In this document: piece by piece, positions 45,489 to 53,543 of the stretch
How the letters are laid out: each line of letters begins with the position of its first letter
How positions within the stretch are numbered: the first letter of the stretch is position 1
Assembly: GCA_900637135.1 (NCBI GenBank)
Contig: LR134353.1
Location: forward strand, 4,774,001 to 4,838,000
Direction: 5' to 3'
Length of the DNA: 64,000 bases
Origin: Mycolicibacterium flavescens
GTDB lineage: Bacteria; Actinomycetota; Actinomycetes; Mycobacteriales; Mycobacteriaceae
Position numbers and translations under genes: made by a program
Notes under the pieces: model-generated
What the model saw: the letters and a program-made list of their open reading frames with translations, nothing else
What the model was told of the DNA's origin: nothing
Databases searched by the model: none

Positions 45489-46433
45489 GTGAGCGCATCG
45501 GTGGATTTCCGGGTTTTCGTCGAACCGCAGCAGGGCGCGTCGTACGCCGACCAGCTCGCCGTCGCGCGAGCCGCCGAAGATCTGGGCTTCTCCGCGTTCT
45601 TCCGATCCGATCATCACCTGGCCATGAGCGGTGAGGGCCTGCCGGGCCCGACCGACTCCTGGGTCACGCTGGCAGGTATCGCGCGCGAGACCTCCACGAT
45701 CCGGCTGGGAACGATGGTGACCTCCGCGACATTCCGATATCCGGGCCCACTTGCGATATCGGTCGCCCAGGTCGACGAGATGAGCGGGGGCCGAGTCGAA
45801 TTCGGCCTCGGCGCGGGCTGGTTCGAGGCCGAACACCAGGCGTACGCGATCCCGTTCCCGTCGCTTGGCGAACGATTCGACCGGCTCACCGAACAGCTGC
45901 AGATCATCACCGGTCTGTGGACGACGCCGCAGGGTGAGACGTTCGACTACTCCGGCCGGCATTACACCGTCGTCGACTCTCCCGGCCTGCCCAAGCCCGT
46001 GCAGTCACCGCACCCGCCGGTGATCATCGGCGGCCAGGGCGCCAAGCGAACGCCGGCGCTAGCGGCGAAATACGCCACCGAGTTCAATGTCCCGTTCGTA
46101 GGACTGGACGCGGTCAAGACCCAGTTCGAGCGCGTCGCCGCGGCCGTGTCCGATGCTGGGCGTCCCGCCGATTCGATGACGTACTCCGCGGCGTTCGTGC
46201 TGTGCGCCGGCCGCGACGACGGCGAGATCGCCCGCAGGGCGGCCGCGATCGGCCGCGAGGTCGACGAGTTGCGGAGCAACTCCCCGACGGTCGGCACGGC
46301 CACCGAGATCGCCGACAAGCTGGGACCTTTCCTCCAGGCCGGCGTGCAACGCATATACCTGCAGGTTCTCGATATGTCAGACCTCGCCCACCTGGAGTTC
46401 GTCGCCCGCGAGGTGCTTCCGCAGTTTCGCTGA
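45489..46433 (+). CDS. F420-dependent LLM-class oxidoreductase
   Basis: 314 residues. Luciferase-like TIM barrel: FRSDHHLAM, LGTMVTSATFRYPGPLA, VEFGLGAGWFEAEH, FDRLTEQLQIITGLW and PVIIGGQGAKRTPALAAKYA. F420 use is inferred from the family and from the fgd gene in the same window. GTG 45489 is chosen because TAAGCT ends 7 nt upstream; earlier codons would precede the promoter. Substrate unknown. Confidence 0.86.
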   Translation: MSASVDFRVFVEPQQGASYADQLAVARAAEDLGFSAFFRSDHHLAMSGEGLPGPTDSWVTLAGIARETSTIRLGTMVTSATFRYPGPLAISVAQVDEMSGGRVEFGLGAGWFEAEHQAYAIPFPSLGERFDRLTEQLQIITGLWTTPQGETFDYSGRHYTVVDSPGLPKPVQSPHPPVIIGGQGAKRTPALAAKYATEFNVPFVGLDAVKTQFERVAAAVSDAGRPADSMTYSAAFVLCAGRDDGEIARRAAAIGREVDELRSNSPTVGTATEIADKLGPFLQAGVQRIYLQVLDMSDLAHLEFVAREVLPQFR

Positions 46434-46458
46434 GCGGGCGCACACGGGCCCGCGGCCC

Positions 46459-46464
46459 TACGAT
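46459..46464 (+). promoter_or_regulatory. -10 box TACGAT for leaderless Thr-rich protein 1
   Basis: TACGAT ends 8 nt before GTG 46473. The following sequence GTGGCCGTG is shared with the next gene's start. Confidence 0.5.
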
Positions 46465-46472
46465 CAGTGGCC

Positions 46473-46928
46473 GTGCCCGGCGGCAACAGCAACGACCACG
46501 ACCGCGGTGGGGACCCGCCGCAGCCCTGGTACAACCGCACGCCGGAAGTCGTCGGCGCAAGCCTGCTCGGCCTGGTCGCGATCGGGCTCCTGGTGTTGGC
46601 GGTCTCCTTCGTTGCCGGCCGGTCCAGCGAGCCGCCCCAGGCGCCGCTGAACTACGTGGAGCCGACGTTCACCACGACCGAGACCCAGACGGCCACCACC
46701 GCGACCACCGGAACGGTCACCAGCACCAGCCCTCCCGAGACGACGGAGATCAACGACCCGCCGCCCTCGGAAACGACGACTTCCGGCAGTGAGACGACCT
46801 CGAGCAGTGAGACGACGACAACCAGCGAGCGGCCGCCCACCAGCGAGGCTGACGAGGACCGGACCACGACCCGCACGACGCGCCGACCCCGGACGAATGT
46901 GACGCGCACGCTCTATCCGTACCCCTGA
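46473..46928 (+). CDS. Single-span membrane protein with Thr/Ser-rich exterior, copy 1
   Basis: 151 residues. Short polar head ending PPQPWYNRTPE, one span at about 27-50, then about 100 residues of Thr, Ser, Pro and Glu, likely disordered and possibly O-glycosylated, ending RTLYPYP. The next gene is similar in layout. The PWY-x-x-P motif before the span and the Thr-rich exterior also occur in the Hsp70-like protein at 57567. Start GTG 46473 set by the -10 box. Function unknown; perhaps a cell-envelope stalk. Confidence 0.72.
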   Translation: MPGGNSNDHDRGGDPPQPWYNRTPEVVGASLLGLVAIGLLVLAVSFVAGRSSEPPQAPLNYVEPTFTTTETQTATTATTGTVTSTSPPETTEINDPPPSETTTSGSETTSSSETTTTSERPPTSEADEDRTTTRTTRRPRTNVTRTLYPYP

Positions 46929-46933
46929 GCGCC

Positions 46934-46939
46934 TACTAT
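46934..46939 (+). promoter_or_regulatory. -10 box TACTAT for leaderless Thr-rich protein 2
   Basis: TACTAT ends 8 nt before GTG 46948. An earlier GTG at 46942 is too close to the box. Confidence 0.5.
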
Positions 46940-46947
46940 CGGTGGCC

Positions 46948-47412
46948 GTGGCGCGATACGGACCTCCCGACCCGAACCATCCGGACAACGAACCGACGGC
47001 GTACATCAATTACGGCGACGGCGGCCCCGGCGTGCCGCCCGAGGAGCCGGTGCCCTGGTACCGCAAGCCCGCTGCGCTGGTCGCGTTCGGCGCGATCGGT
47101 GCCCTGTTCGTCGCCCTGATCGTGTGGGGGCTGGCCAGTCTGATCAGCGGTAATGACTCCACGACCGAACCCACGTCGCTGACGCCGCTGACGACGACGG
47201 CGCGGACCACCGCACCCGCCACCACGACGGTGTCTCCCCAGACCGTGACCGAGACCATCACCGCGCCACCGGTGGCGCCCACCACCACGGAGCCGACCAC
47301 CACAACGACCACCACGACGACGACCACTGCGCCGCCGACGACGACGATCATCACCACCGAAACCGAGACGGAAACGGTGACCGAGACGGTGACGGAGACG
47401 CCGGCTCCATAG
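46948..47412 (+). CDS. Single-span membrane protein with Thr-rich exterior, copy 2
   Basis: 154 residues. Head of about 35 residues ending EEPVPWYRKPA, one span at about 40-65, then a Thr-rich exterior with SPQTVTETITAPP, a pure Thr run and the alternating ETETETVTETVTETPAP end. The head motif, span and APQTV/SPQTV segment closely match the C-terminal part of the Hsp70-like protein at 57567-59351 (LPWYRRPVV, APQTVTVT). So this may be a free-standing form of that anchor. The DNA for the Thr run (around 47280-47345) is a simple ACC/ACG repeat prone to length change. Confidence 0.72.
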   Translation: MARYGPPDPNHPDNEPTAYINYGDGGPGVPPEEPVPWYRKPAALVAFGAIGALFVALIVWGLASLISGNDSTTEPTSLTPLTTTARTTAPATTTVSPQTVTETITAPPVAPTTTEPTTTTTTTTTTTAPPTTTIITTETETETVTETVTETPAP

Positions 47413-47532
47413 TCGGTGCCGCGCAAAGGGCCGGGCAAGCTGCCGCTGCGCCGACTTCTCGTTTATCCGCCGCTTCGCCGAGAGATTTGCGATGATCACT
47501 TCGGAAATTGACGGCGTAGGAGATATCGGGGG

Positions 47533-50500
47533 ATGGCCAGTCCGTCCAGTGAGATCGCCGATCGGTGTGGGTCGTGTGGCCATGACCTCCGCGCCGGAGC
47601 GCGCTTCTGCGACGCCTGCGGAGCCCGGGTTACCCCGCAGCAGCCCGTCGGTGAACGCAAGCAAGTAACGGTGCTGTTTGCCGACGTTGTCGCCTCGATG
47701 CAACTCGCGGCGCGGCTCGATGCCGAGCGCCTGCAAGAGATCATGCATGAGCTGTTCAACCGCGCTGGGGCGGTGGTGCAGCGCTACCAGGGAACCGTAG
47801 ACAAGTTCACCGGCGACGGCTTGATGGCATTGTTCGGCGCTCCAAGGGCTCTCGAAGATCACGCACTGCGGGCCTGCATCGCAGCGCTTGAGATCCAGTT
47901 GGCAGCCCGAGAGCTCGCGACGGAAGTGCGAAATCGGGACGGCGTCGCACTGCGTCTGCGTGTCGGCCTGAATTCCGGTGATGTCATCGCTGGTGAAGTC
48001 GGTTCGGGCCCAGGCAGTTACACGGCAATCGGTCATCCCGTCGGAATGGCTCAACGAATGGAGGCGGCCGCTGCGCCGGACACCGTGTTGTGTTCTTTGT
48101 CGACGGCCCAGCTCGTCGAAGACGCAGTGCGGCTCGGCCCGCCCCATGCGATCGCGGTTAAAGGCAGCGACAAACCGGTGACCGCACGAGAGCTCCTCAC
48201 CGTTGAAACCGACCAGACTGTATTGGGCCGCAACGAAGGACTGATGCTCGGCCGCCACGCCGAGCTGGATCGACTACAGAACCTCTTCGCGGCGCGACGG
48301 GGATCGCTGGTCGGAATCGTCGGCGGCCCCGGCGTCGGGAAAAGCCGGCTCATCCGGGAGTTCGGCGCGGTCGTGGCCAACGAAGGCGCCCGAGTGGTCG
48401 TCGCTCGCTGCGAAGCACACACCACACAGCTCGCGTTCCGTGCAGTGACGCGGTTGCTGCGCGCCATGTTCGACGTCGAGGCACAGAGTGATGCCGACGC
48501 TCGCAAGCACATTCTGGCGACGTGCGCGGGACTCGAGCCTGATTCGATGGACGCACAAATACTTTTCGACGCGGTAGGGATCTCGGACCCCAAAGCAACT
48601 GTTCTGCACATCGGTGTCGACGGACGGCGGCGAAGACTGGCCGAAGTGATGGGCTCTGCGGTGCAGGCGCATTCGGGCAGATTTCTGTTCGTTCTTGACG
48701 ACGCGCACTGGATCGACGAGCCCAGCGACGCTATCCTCGCTGATTTCGCTGGCAGACTCGCGGAAACGACGTCGATGTTGGTGACAACCTACCGTCCCGA
48801 GTTCCATGGTGCGTTACACCGCCATTCTCAGCACAAGCTGACACTGGAGCCGCTGACGAAGTCGAAATCTTTGGAGCTGCTAGGCCAGCTTCTGGGCACT
48901 GACCCGTCGCTTGCGGGTGTCGCGAAGCGGATCGCCGACGCAGCGGCCGGTTACCCGTTCTTCATAGAGGAAATCGTTCGTGACCTCGCCGGTCGCGGGG
49001 CACTGACCGGAAACCGGGGAAGTTATCGCCTGATCGCGGATACCGGCAAAATATCCGTTCCTGCAACGGTTCAGGCCGTGCTCGCGGCTCGAATCGACCG
49101 CTTGTCCGCCGACGCCAAGGCGATTCTGAATTCGGCGGCCGTGATCGGTGGCCGGTTCGACATCGACACCCTCCGGGTACTGCGCGCAGATGCGGTAACA
49201 CCGGGCTTGGCTGAGCTGGTGGCTGCCGAAATGATCGACCAGACGGAATTCGTTCCGCAGCAACGCTATTGTTTCCACCATCCGCTGGTGCGCGCGGTCG
49301 CCTACGACTCGCAGCTGAGCGCAACCCGCTGCCGAGCGCATCGTCGACTTGCGGCCGCCATCGAAGCACGCGACCCAAGTGCCGCCGACGAAAATGCGGC
49401 ACTGATCGCGACCCATTTCGAAGCGGCGGGCGAGTTCTCGAGTGCGTATCAGTGGCATATGCGAGCGTCGGAATGGCTCCGGCCGCGGGATCTGGCAGCG
49501 GCACGGATGGGATGGGAGAACGCGCGTCGCATCGCAGATCGACTGCCCGACAACGACAGTGACGTCATAGCAATGCGCGTCGCGCCCCGGACGATGCTGA
49601 TGTCGACACTACTGTACGTCGGCGATGCCTCCGATACCGATGAGCGGTATGAAGACTTTCGTGATCTGGCGATGGCGGAGGGCGACCTGAAGTCGCTCGC
49701 TCTCGGTACGGCCGGGCGGATGTTCTCGCTGACGGTCAACGACTTCCGCGTCTCTGATGCAGCGGCGATGTTGCCACACCTGGATGCATTAGCATCCAGT
49801 GTCGAGCTCGATGCCGCGACGCGTGGAATCATATTGAACGCAATAGCCTTTACCCAATTCGCAAGTTGCGAGTTCGATGCTGCTCTGCAAACAGTCACCG
49901 AAATCGTCAACCTCCTACCAGACGCGCCGGCCGTTGAAGTCGCCCCCGCCGTAGCACTTCGTGGGGTGATCGAGGCGTGTCTAGGTGAGTCCGAGACGGG
50001 CCGACGGCACCTCGAAGAAGGGTATCGGCAAGCGCGCTCGCTGCCTCCCATGAACTATGCGTCGGTGCAGGTTTATCGGGCGGTCATGGTGACGCTCGGC
50101 CTCTGCGAAGCAGGCCATTTGGTTGATAACACACATGATGCGCTCAGTCGCGCGAAGGCGTTCGGGGATGCCTGCGGCATCGTCATCGCGCAATGGACCT
50201 ACGGCACGGTATTGCTGCGCGCGGGCGAGGAACACCGCGGGAAGGCAATAGATGCGCTCCGCAAAGCGCGGGCGGGCATCAACAAGTACCGGGTTGCGGT
50301 AGTCGGATTGACCACGATCGGCAGAGATCTCGCCATGGATGCCGCGGGGCAGGGGAAACTGGACCAAGCGATCAGTGAGCTCCGAGTTGTCCGGGCGCAG
50401 AGCAAAGGGTGTTCACCGGTTTTCGGTGTAGTCGCGCAAGAAGCTCTAGTCGAGCTCCTGGTCGAGCGAGGAACAGCAGATGACCTCGCCGAGGCACATC

Positions 50501-50724
50501 GAATCGTCGCTCAGTGGTACGACGAACGCCCCGGTGCGCCTGCTCTCGATTTGTGGTGGATGAAGTCGCGCACCCTACTGGCGAAGGTCGAAGACCGCTC
50601 GGCTGACTACGTGGATCTCGCGGGCCGGTACCTCGAGTTGTGCGAAACGTTAGACGCGCGAGGCAGACTGGCAGAAGCACAGCGGTTAGCGGGCGAATCG
50701 ACTACGCGGGCTGAGACGGTGTAG
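47533..50724 (+). CDS. Class III cyclase-like/AAA-type ATPase/TPR-like giant regulator
   Basis: 1063 residues. Zinc ribbon Cys12, 15, 26, 29; class III nucleotide cyclase domain at about 40-225; AAA_16-type ATPase from about 235 with Walker A GGPGVGKS (264-271) and Walker B FLFVLDDAHW; then about 450 residues of helical TPR-like repeats. In the cyclase, metal Asp51 and Asp95 and base-selecting Lys91 are present, Thr164 fits class IIIb, Arg175 is kept, but the usual transition-state Asn is Gly171. Activity is therefore uncertain. No LuxR HTH. ATG 47533. Base use looks less GC-rich than the neighbours. Paired with the next gene by a 2-bp gap. Confidence 0.87.
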   Translation: MASPSSEIADRCGSCGHDLRAGARFCDACGARVTPQQPVGERKQVTVLFADVVASMQLAARLDAERLQEIMHELFNRAGAVVQRYQGTVDKFTGDGLMALFGAPRALEDHALRACIAALEIQLAARELATEVRNRDGVALRLRVGLNSGDVIAGEVGSGPGSYTAIGHPVGMAQRMEAAAAPDTVLCSLSTAQLVEDAVRLGPPHAIAVKGSDKPVTARELLTVETDQTVLGRNEGLMLGRHAELDRLQNLFAARRGSLVGIVGGPGVGKSRLIREFGAVVANEGARVVVARCEAHTTQLAFRAVTRLLRAMFDVEAQSDADARKHILATCAGLEPDSMDAQILFDAVGISDPKATVLHIGVDGRRRRLAEVMGSAVQAHSGRFLFVLDDAHWIDEPSDAILADFAGRLAETTSMLVTTYRPEFHGALHRHSQHKLTLEPLTKSKSLELLGQLLGTDPSLAGVAKRIADAAAGYPFFIEEIVRDLAGRGALTGNRGSYRLIADTGKISVPATVQAVLAARIDRLSADAKAILNSAAVIGGRFDIDTLRVLRADAVTPGLAELVAAEMIDQTEFVPQQRYCFHHPLVRAVAYDSQLSATRCRAHRRLAAAIEARDPSAADENAALIATHFEAAGEFSSAYQWHMRASEWLRPRDLAAARMGWENARRIADRLPDNDSDVIAMRVAPRTMLMSTLLYVGDASDTDERYEDFRDLAMAEGDLKSLALGTAGRMFSLTVNDFRVSDAAAMLPHLDALASSVELDAATRGIILNAIAFTQFASCEFDAALQTVTEIVNLLPDAPAVEVAPAVALRGVIEACLGESETGRRHLEEGYRQARSLPPMNYASVQVYRAVMVTLGLCEAGHLVDNTHDALSRAKAFGDACGIVIAQWTYGTVLLRAGEEHRGKAIDALRKARAGINKYRVAVVGLTTIGRDLAMDAAGQGKLDQAISELRVVRAQSKGCSPVFGVVAQEALVELLVERGTADDLAEAHRIVAQWYDERPGAPALDLWWMKSRTLLAKVEDRSADYVDLAGRYLELCETLDARGRLAEAQRLAGESTTRAETV

Positions 50725-50726
50725 AG

Positions 50727-51965
50727 ATGGCCACAATCTTGGCATACACATCCCCCGCGCTGGGGCACATGATGCCGATCAGCGCACTCTGCATTGAGTT
50801 GTCGCGCCGCGGCCACACCATCCATCTCCGCACGCTGTCCAACGTGGTTCACATGGCTACACGTCTGGGTTTCGACACCGCCCCGATCGACCCCCGCATC
50901 GAGAGCATCCCGCTCGGCGACGGCGACACGACCGATCCTCGCCGAGCCCTACAGGTCAGTGTCGCGGCCTTCGGTCGACGCGCCGCGCACGAAGTCACCG
51001 ACCTCGCCGCCGCGGTCGATGGCGTCAAGCCCGACGCGCTACTGATCGATGTGAATTGCTGGGGGGCGCGCTCGGCAGCCGAGGCCGGTGAAATCTCATG
51101 GGCGTGCTTCTCGCCGTACACACCGCCTATGCGGTCCCGCGGAGTGCCGCCCTTCGGGTTAGGCCTCAAACCGATGCAAGGAATCGTCGGCCGGGCGCGT
51201 GATTCGGTGATAGAAGCAGTAGTCACTAAATCCATCGAAAAGGTGATGCTGCCGTCGATCAACAGCATCCGTGCCGATGTAGGCCTACCACCGGTGACGA
51301 CGACCGACGAGTACCTGCGTCGGGCACCGCTGATGTTTGTCGCCTCTGGCAAGCCGTTCCAGTATGAGCAGACCGATTGGGGTGAAGCGGTCCACATGAT
51401 CGGGCCCTGCGCACTCGACCCTGCCCCGGACGCCAGTGCCGACTGGACGGAGTCGATCGACCAGCCGCTAATCCTCGTCGCGACGTCGTCGGAAGCGCAG
51501 GCCGACACCGACCTCGTTGCGACAGCTCTTGTGGCGTTAGCCGATGAGCCGGTGCATGTGGTGGCTACCGTCCCGACTGGACCGCCGAAGAACATGAGCA
51601 TTCCGCCGAACGCGACGGTGTGCGGAATGGTCCCTCACAAAGCAGTCCTGGACCGAGCCGTGTGCGCAATCACGCACGGCGGAATGGGTGTGACACAGAA
51701 GGCACTCCAGCACGGCGTACCGGTGTGCGCAGTGCCCTTCGGACGCGATCAGTTCGAGGTTGCAAGGCGCGTCGAAGTGGCGAGATGCGGCACGCGACTG
51801 CCCGCGAAGAAGTTGTCAGCAGCACGGCTCCGCCTCAAAGTTCGCGAAGCCATGGCGATGACCGCCGGTGCCAAGCGGGTCGCAGCGGGATTCGCGGCCA
51901 CCGGGGGAACATCGTTCGGCGCCGACCTGTTCGAGCAACGAATACTCGGCGGCTCCGGTCGTTGA
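50727..51965 (+). CDS. GT1-family (UGT/MGT-type) glycosyltransferase
   Basis: 412 residues. N-terminal ILAYTSPALGHMMPISALCIELSRRGH (acceptor side; His near residue 14 may be the catalytic base) and C-terminal donor motif CAITHGGMGVTQKALQHGVPVCAVPFGRDQFEVARRVE (GT1 signature H-G-G...Q). Such enzymes glycosylate small lipophilic acceptors such as macrolides or phenolic lipids. The start lies 2 bp after the cyclase gene, so the pair is one transcription unit; a signal-controlled glycosylation is a guess. It converges on iniC with a 5-bp gap. Confidence 0.9.
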   Translation: MATILAYTSPALGHMMPISALCIELSRRGHTIHLRTLSNVVHMATRLGFDTAPIDPRIESIPLGDGDTTDPRRALQVSVAAFGRRAAHEVTDLAAAVDGVKPDALLIDVNCWGARSAAEAGEISWACFSPYTPPMRSRGVPPFGLGLKPMQGIVGRARDSVIEAVVTKSIEKVMLPSINSIRADVGLPPVTTTDEYLRRAPLMFVASGKPFQYEQTDWGEAVHMIGPCALDPAPDASADWTESIDQPLILVATSSEAQADTDLVATALVALADEPVHVVATVPTGPPKNMSIPPNATVCGMVPHKAVLDRAVCAITHGGMGVTQKALQHGVPVCAVPFGRDQFEVARRVEVARCGTRLPAKKLSAARLRLKVREAMAMTAGAKRVAAGFAATGGTSFGADLFEQRILGGSGR

Positions 51966-51970
51966 CGCTC

Positions 51971-53464
51971 TCACCGCCCGCGCGCGGCGTAACCGGCCAC
52001 CAACGCCTCTGCGCTGCGGACCGCCGCCCGGCACGCCCTGGTGGTGAACGGGTCGTTCAACGGATGTTCCGCGCGCCTGCGCCAGCGCTGTGCGGCCGCG
52101 AACGCCGCGCGCGGCCCGTCGTACGGGTTGTCCGGCTGCAGTCCGAGCCTGCTGGCCGCGTCGGTACCCGAACCGCCGATCATCCGGCGCAGCGAGGCCA
52201 TCTCGTCGTCGTTCAAGGTCGTTGGCCGCGAACGTAACTGGCTCAGTAGTCGGAGCTCTTCGAACGCGTGCGTGTCCGCGAGCAGCGGGTCGATATCGGC
52301 CAGTATGTAGGGCGTCGCGTAGATCGGGTTGGCCTGCACGAACTGCCGTAGCGACAGCAACGCCGTGTGCGCCTTGAGCAGATCCGACCGCTGCCCGAAC
52401 TGCTGATCGATGACCTCCCGCAACGCCACCAGTCCGCTGCGCTCCAACAATTCGTCGGCCAGCGCCACCGAATCGCTGACACCGGCGCGCAGCACCGCGA
52501 TCGAAATGCGGATCCCGAACATGCCGAACCGGTCCAGCAGTGCCGCCCGCGTCGCCGCATCCACCGGCAACTGGCTGTCGTCGCGCACGAAGCGGTCCAC
52601 CGACAGCATCGCCTTGGTCAGCTCGGCGGCGTCCACCCCGGCCAACTTCTCCAGCGCGACGAACTCGCTCTGCCGCAGCGTGCGTGCCGTCAACGCCAGC
52701 AGGCCGGACACCGGAACCACCGCCTGACACGTCCCGGTCCGCTCCATCTCGGCGGTGAACCGCGTCGCGACGTCCTTGGCCGACAGCATCGCATCGATGC
52801 GGCCTGCCCCGATCTCGTCGGCGCGAGAGGCCACGCCGATCACGCCCAACGCGCCCGCGGAACCGCCGACCAGCTCGCCGATCTGCTTGAGCAGCGCGAT
52901 ATCGGCGGCGTTCAGCGTCCGCAACAGAAAGACCACCGCATCGACCCTTGGCACCCCGTCCCCGGGTACGAGCAGGCGCAGAGTGCGCTCCGAGACATCG
53001 CGGGACAACGACGACGTACCCGGAGTGTCGATGATCGTGGTGTCGATCAGCTCGGCCGCCGGCCACTCCACATCGAGGTCGACGATGTCCTCGGGGTCGA
53101 GCGTGGCGAAGTCGAACGTCAGCCCGCCCTCGTTGGGATCGCGCCCGATCGGCACGTTGGATCGCCTGCCGCCGCGATGATTCGCGGTCACCTTCGGTGT
53201 GGGACCGTGCCGGAACCACGTCACGATCCGGGTGGCCTCAGTGGCGTCGGTCGGCGCAATGTCCTCGCCCACAAGCGCATTCACCAACGTAGACTTGCCC
53301 GCCTTGAGCGTGCCGGCCAGCGCGATCCGGATCGGCTGGTTGAGCCGACCGCCGATACGTTCGAGCTCGTTGTGCACATCGGGGCGATGAGCATATGCAG
53401 GATCGGCGTGGTACGCCTGGATGGTTCCACCCAGGATCGCGCGTACCTGGTCGCTCGTGCTCAT
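51971..53464 (-). CDS. iniC: IniC, dynamin-like GTPase-fold protein
   Basis: 497 residues (M. tuberculosis 493). P-loop GTLKAGKS (51-58), switch IIDTPGTSS (Asp146-Gly149), RADEIG in place of the NKxD motif, then helical stalk regions. ATG 53464 gives MSTSDQVRAIL, the family start; another ATG at 53518 adds 18 residues. Last gene of iniB-iniA-iniC. The operon is known to be induced by cell-wall inhibitors such as isoniazid and ethambutol. IniC probably pairs with IniA at the inner membrane. Confidence 0.94.
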   Translation of the reverse strand: MSTSDQVRAILGGTIQAYHADPAYAHRPDVHNELERIGGRLNQPIRIALAGTLKAGKSTLVNALVGEDIAPTDATEATRIVTWFRHGPTPKVTANHRGGRRSNVPIGRDPNEGGLTFDFATLDPEDIVDLDVEWPAAELIDTTIIDTPGTSSLSRDVSERTLRLLVPGDGVPRVDAVVFLLRTLNAADIALLKQIGELVGGSAGALGVIGVASRADEIGAGRIDAMLSAKDVATRFTAEMERTGTCQAVVPVSGLLALTARTLRQSEFVALEKLAGVDAAELTKAMLSVDRFVRDDSQLPVDAATRAALLDRFGMFGIRISIAVLRAGVSDSVALADELLERSGLVALREVIDQQFGQRSDLLKAHTALLSLRQFVQANPIYATPYILADIDPLLADTHAFEELRLLSQLRSRPTTLNDDEMASLRRMIGGSGTDAASRLGLQPDNPYDGPRAAFAAAQRWRRRAEHPLNDPFTTRACRAAVRSAEALVAGYAARGR

Positions 53465-53543
53465 CTCGCGCTGCCCACCAATGCTCCTGGCTGCCCTCCG
53501 GCGTTCGGCGATGGCCAAGAGTCCAGCTTAGGCACCGCCGCGG

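Noticed and set aside
47533..50724. LuxR-type regulator like other mycobacterial cyclase-ATPase proteins
   Set aside because: The C-terminus lacks a LuxR helix-turn-helix; only TPR-like helices are seen.
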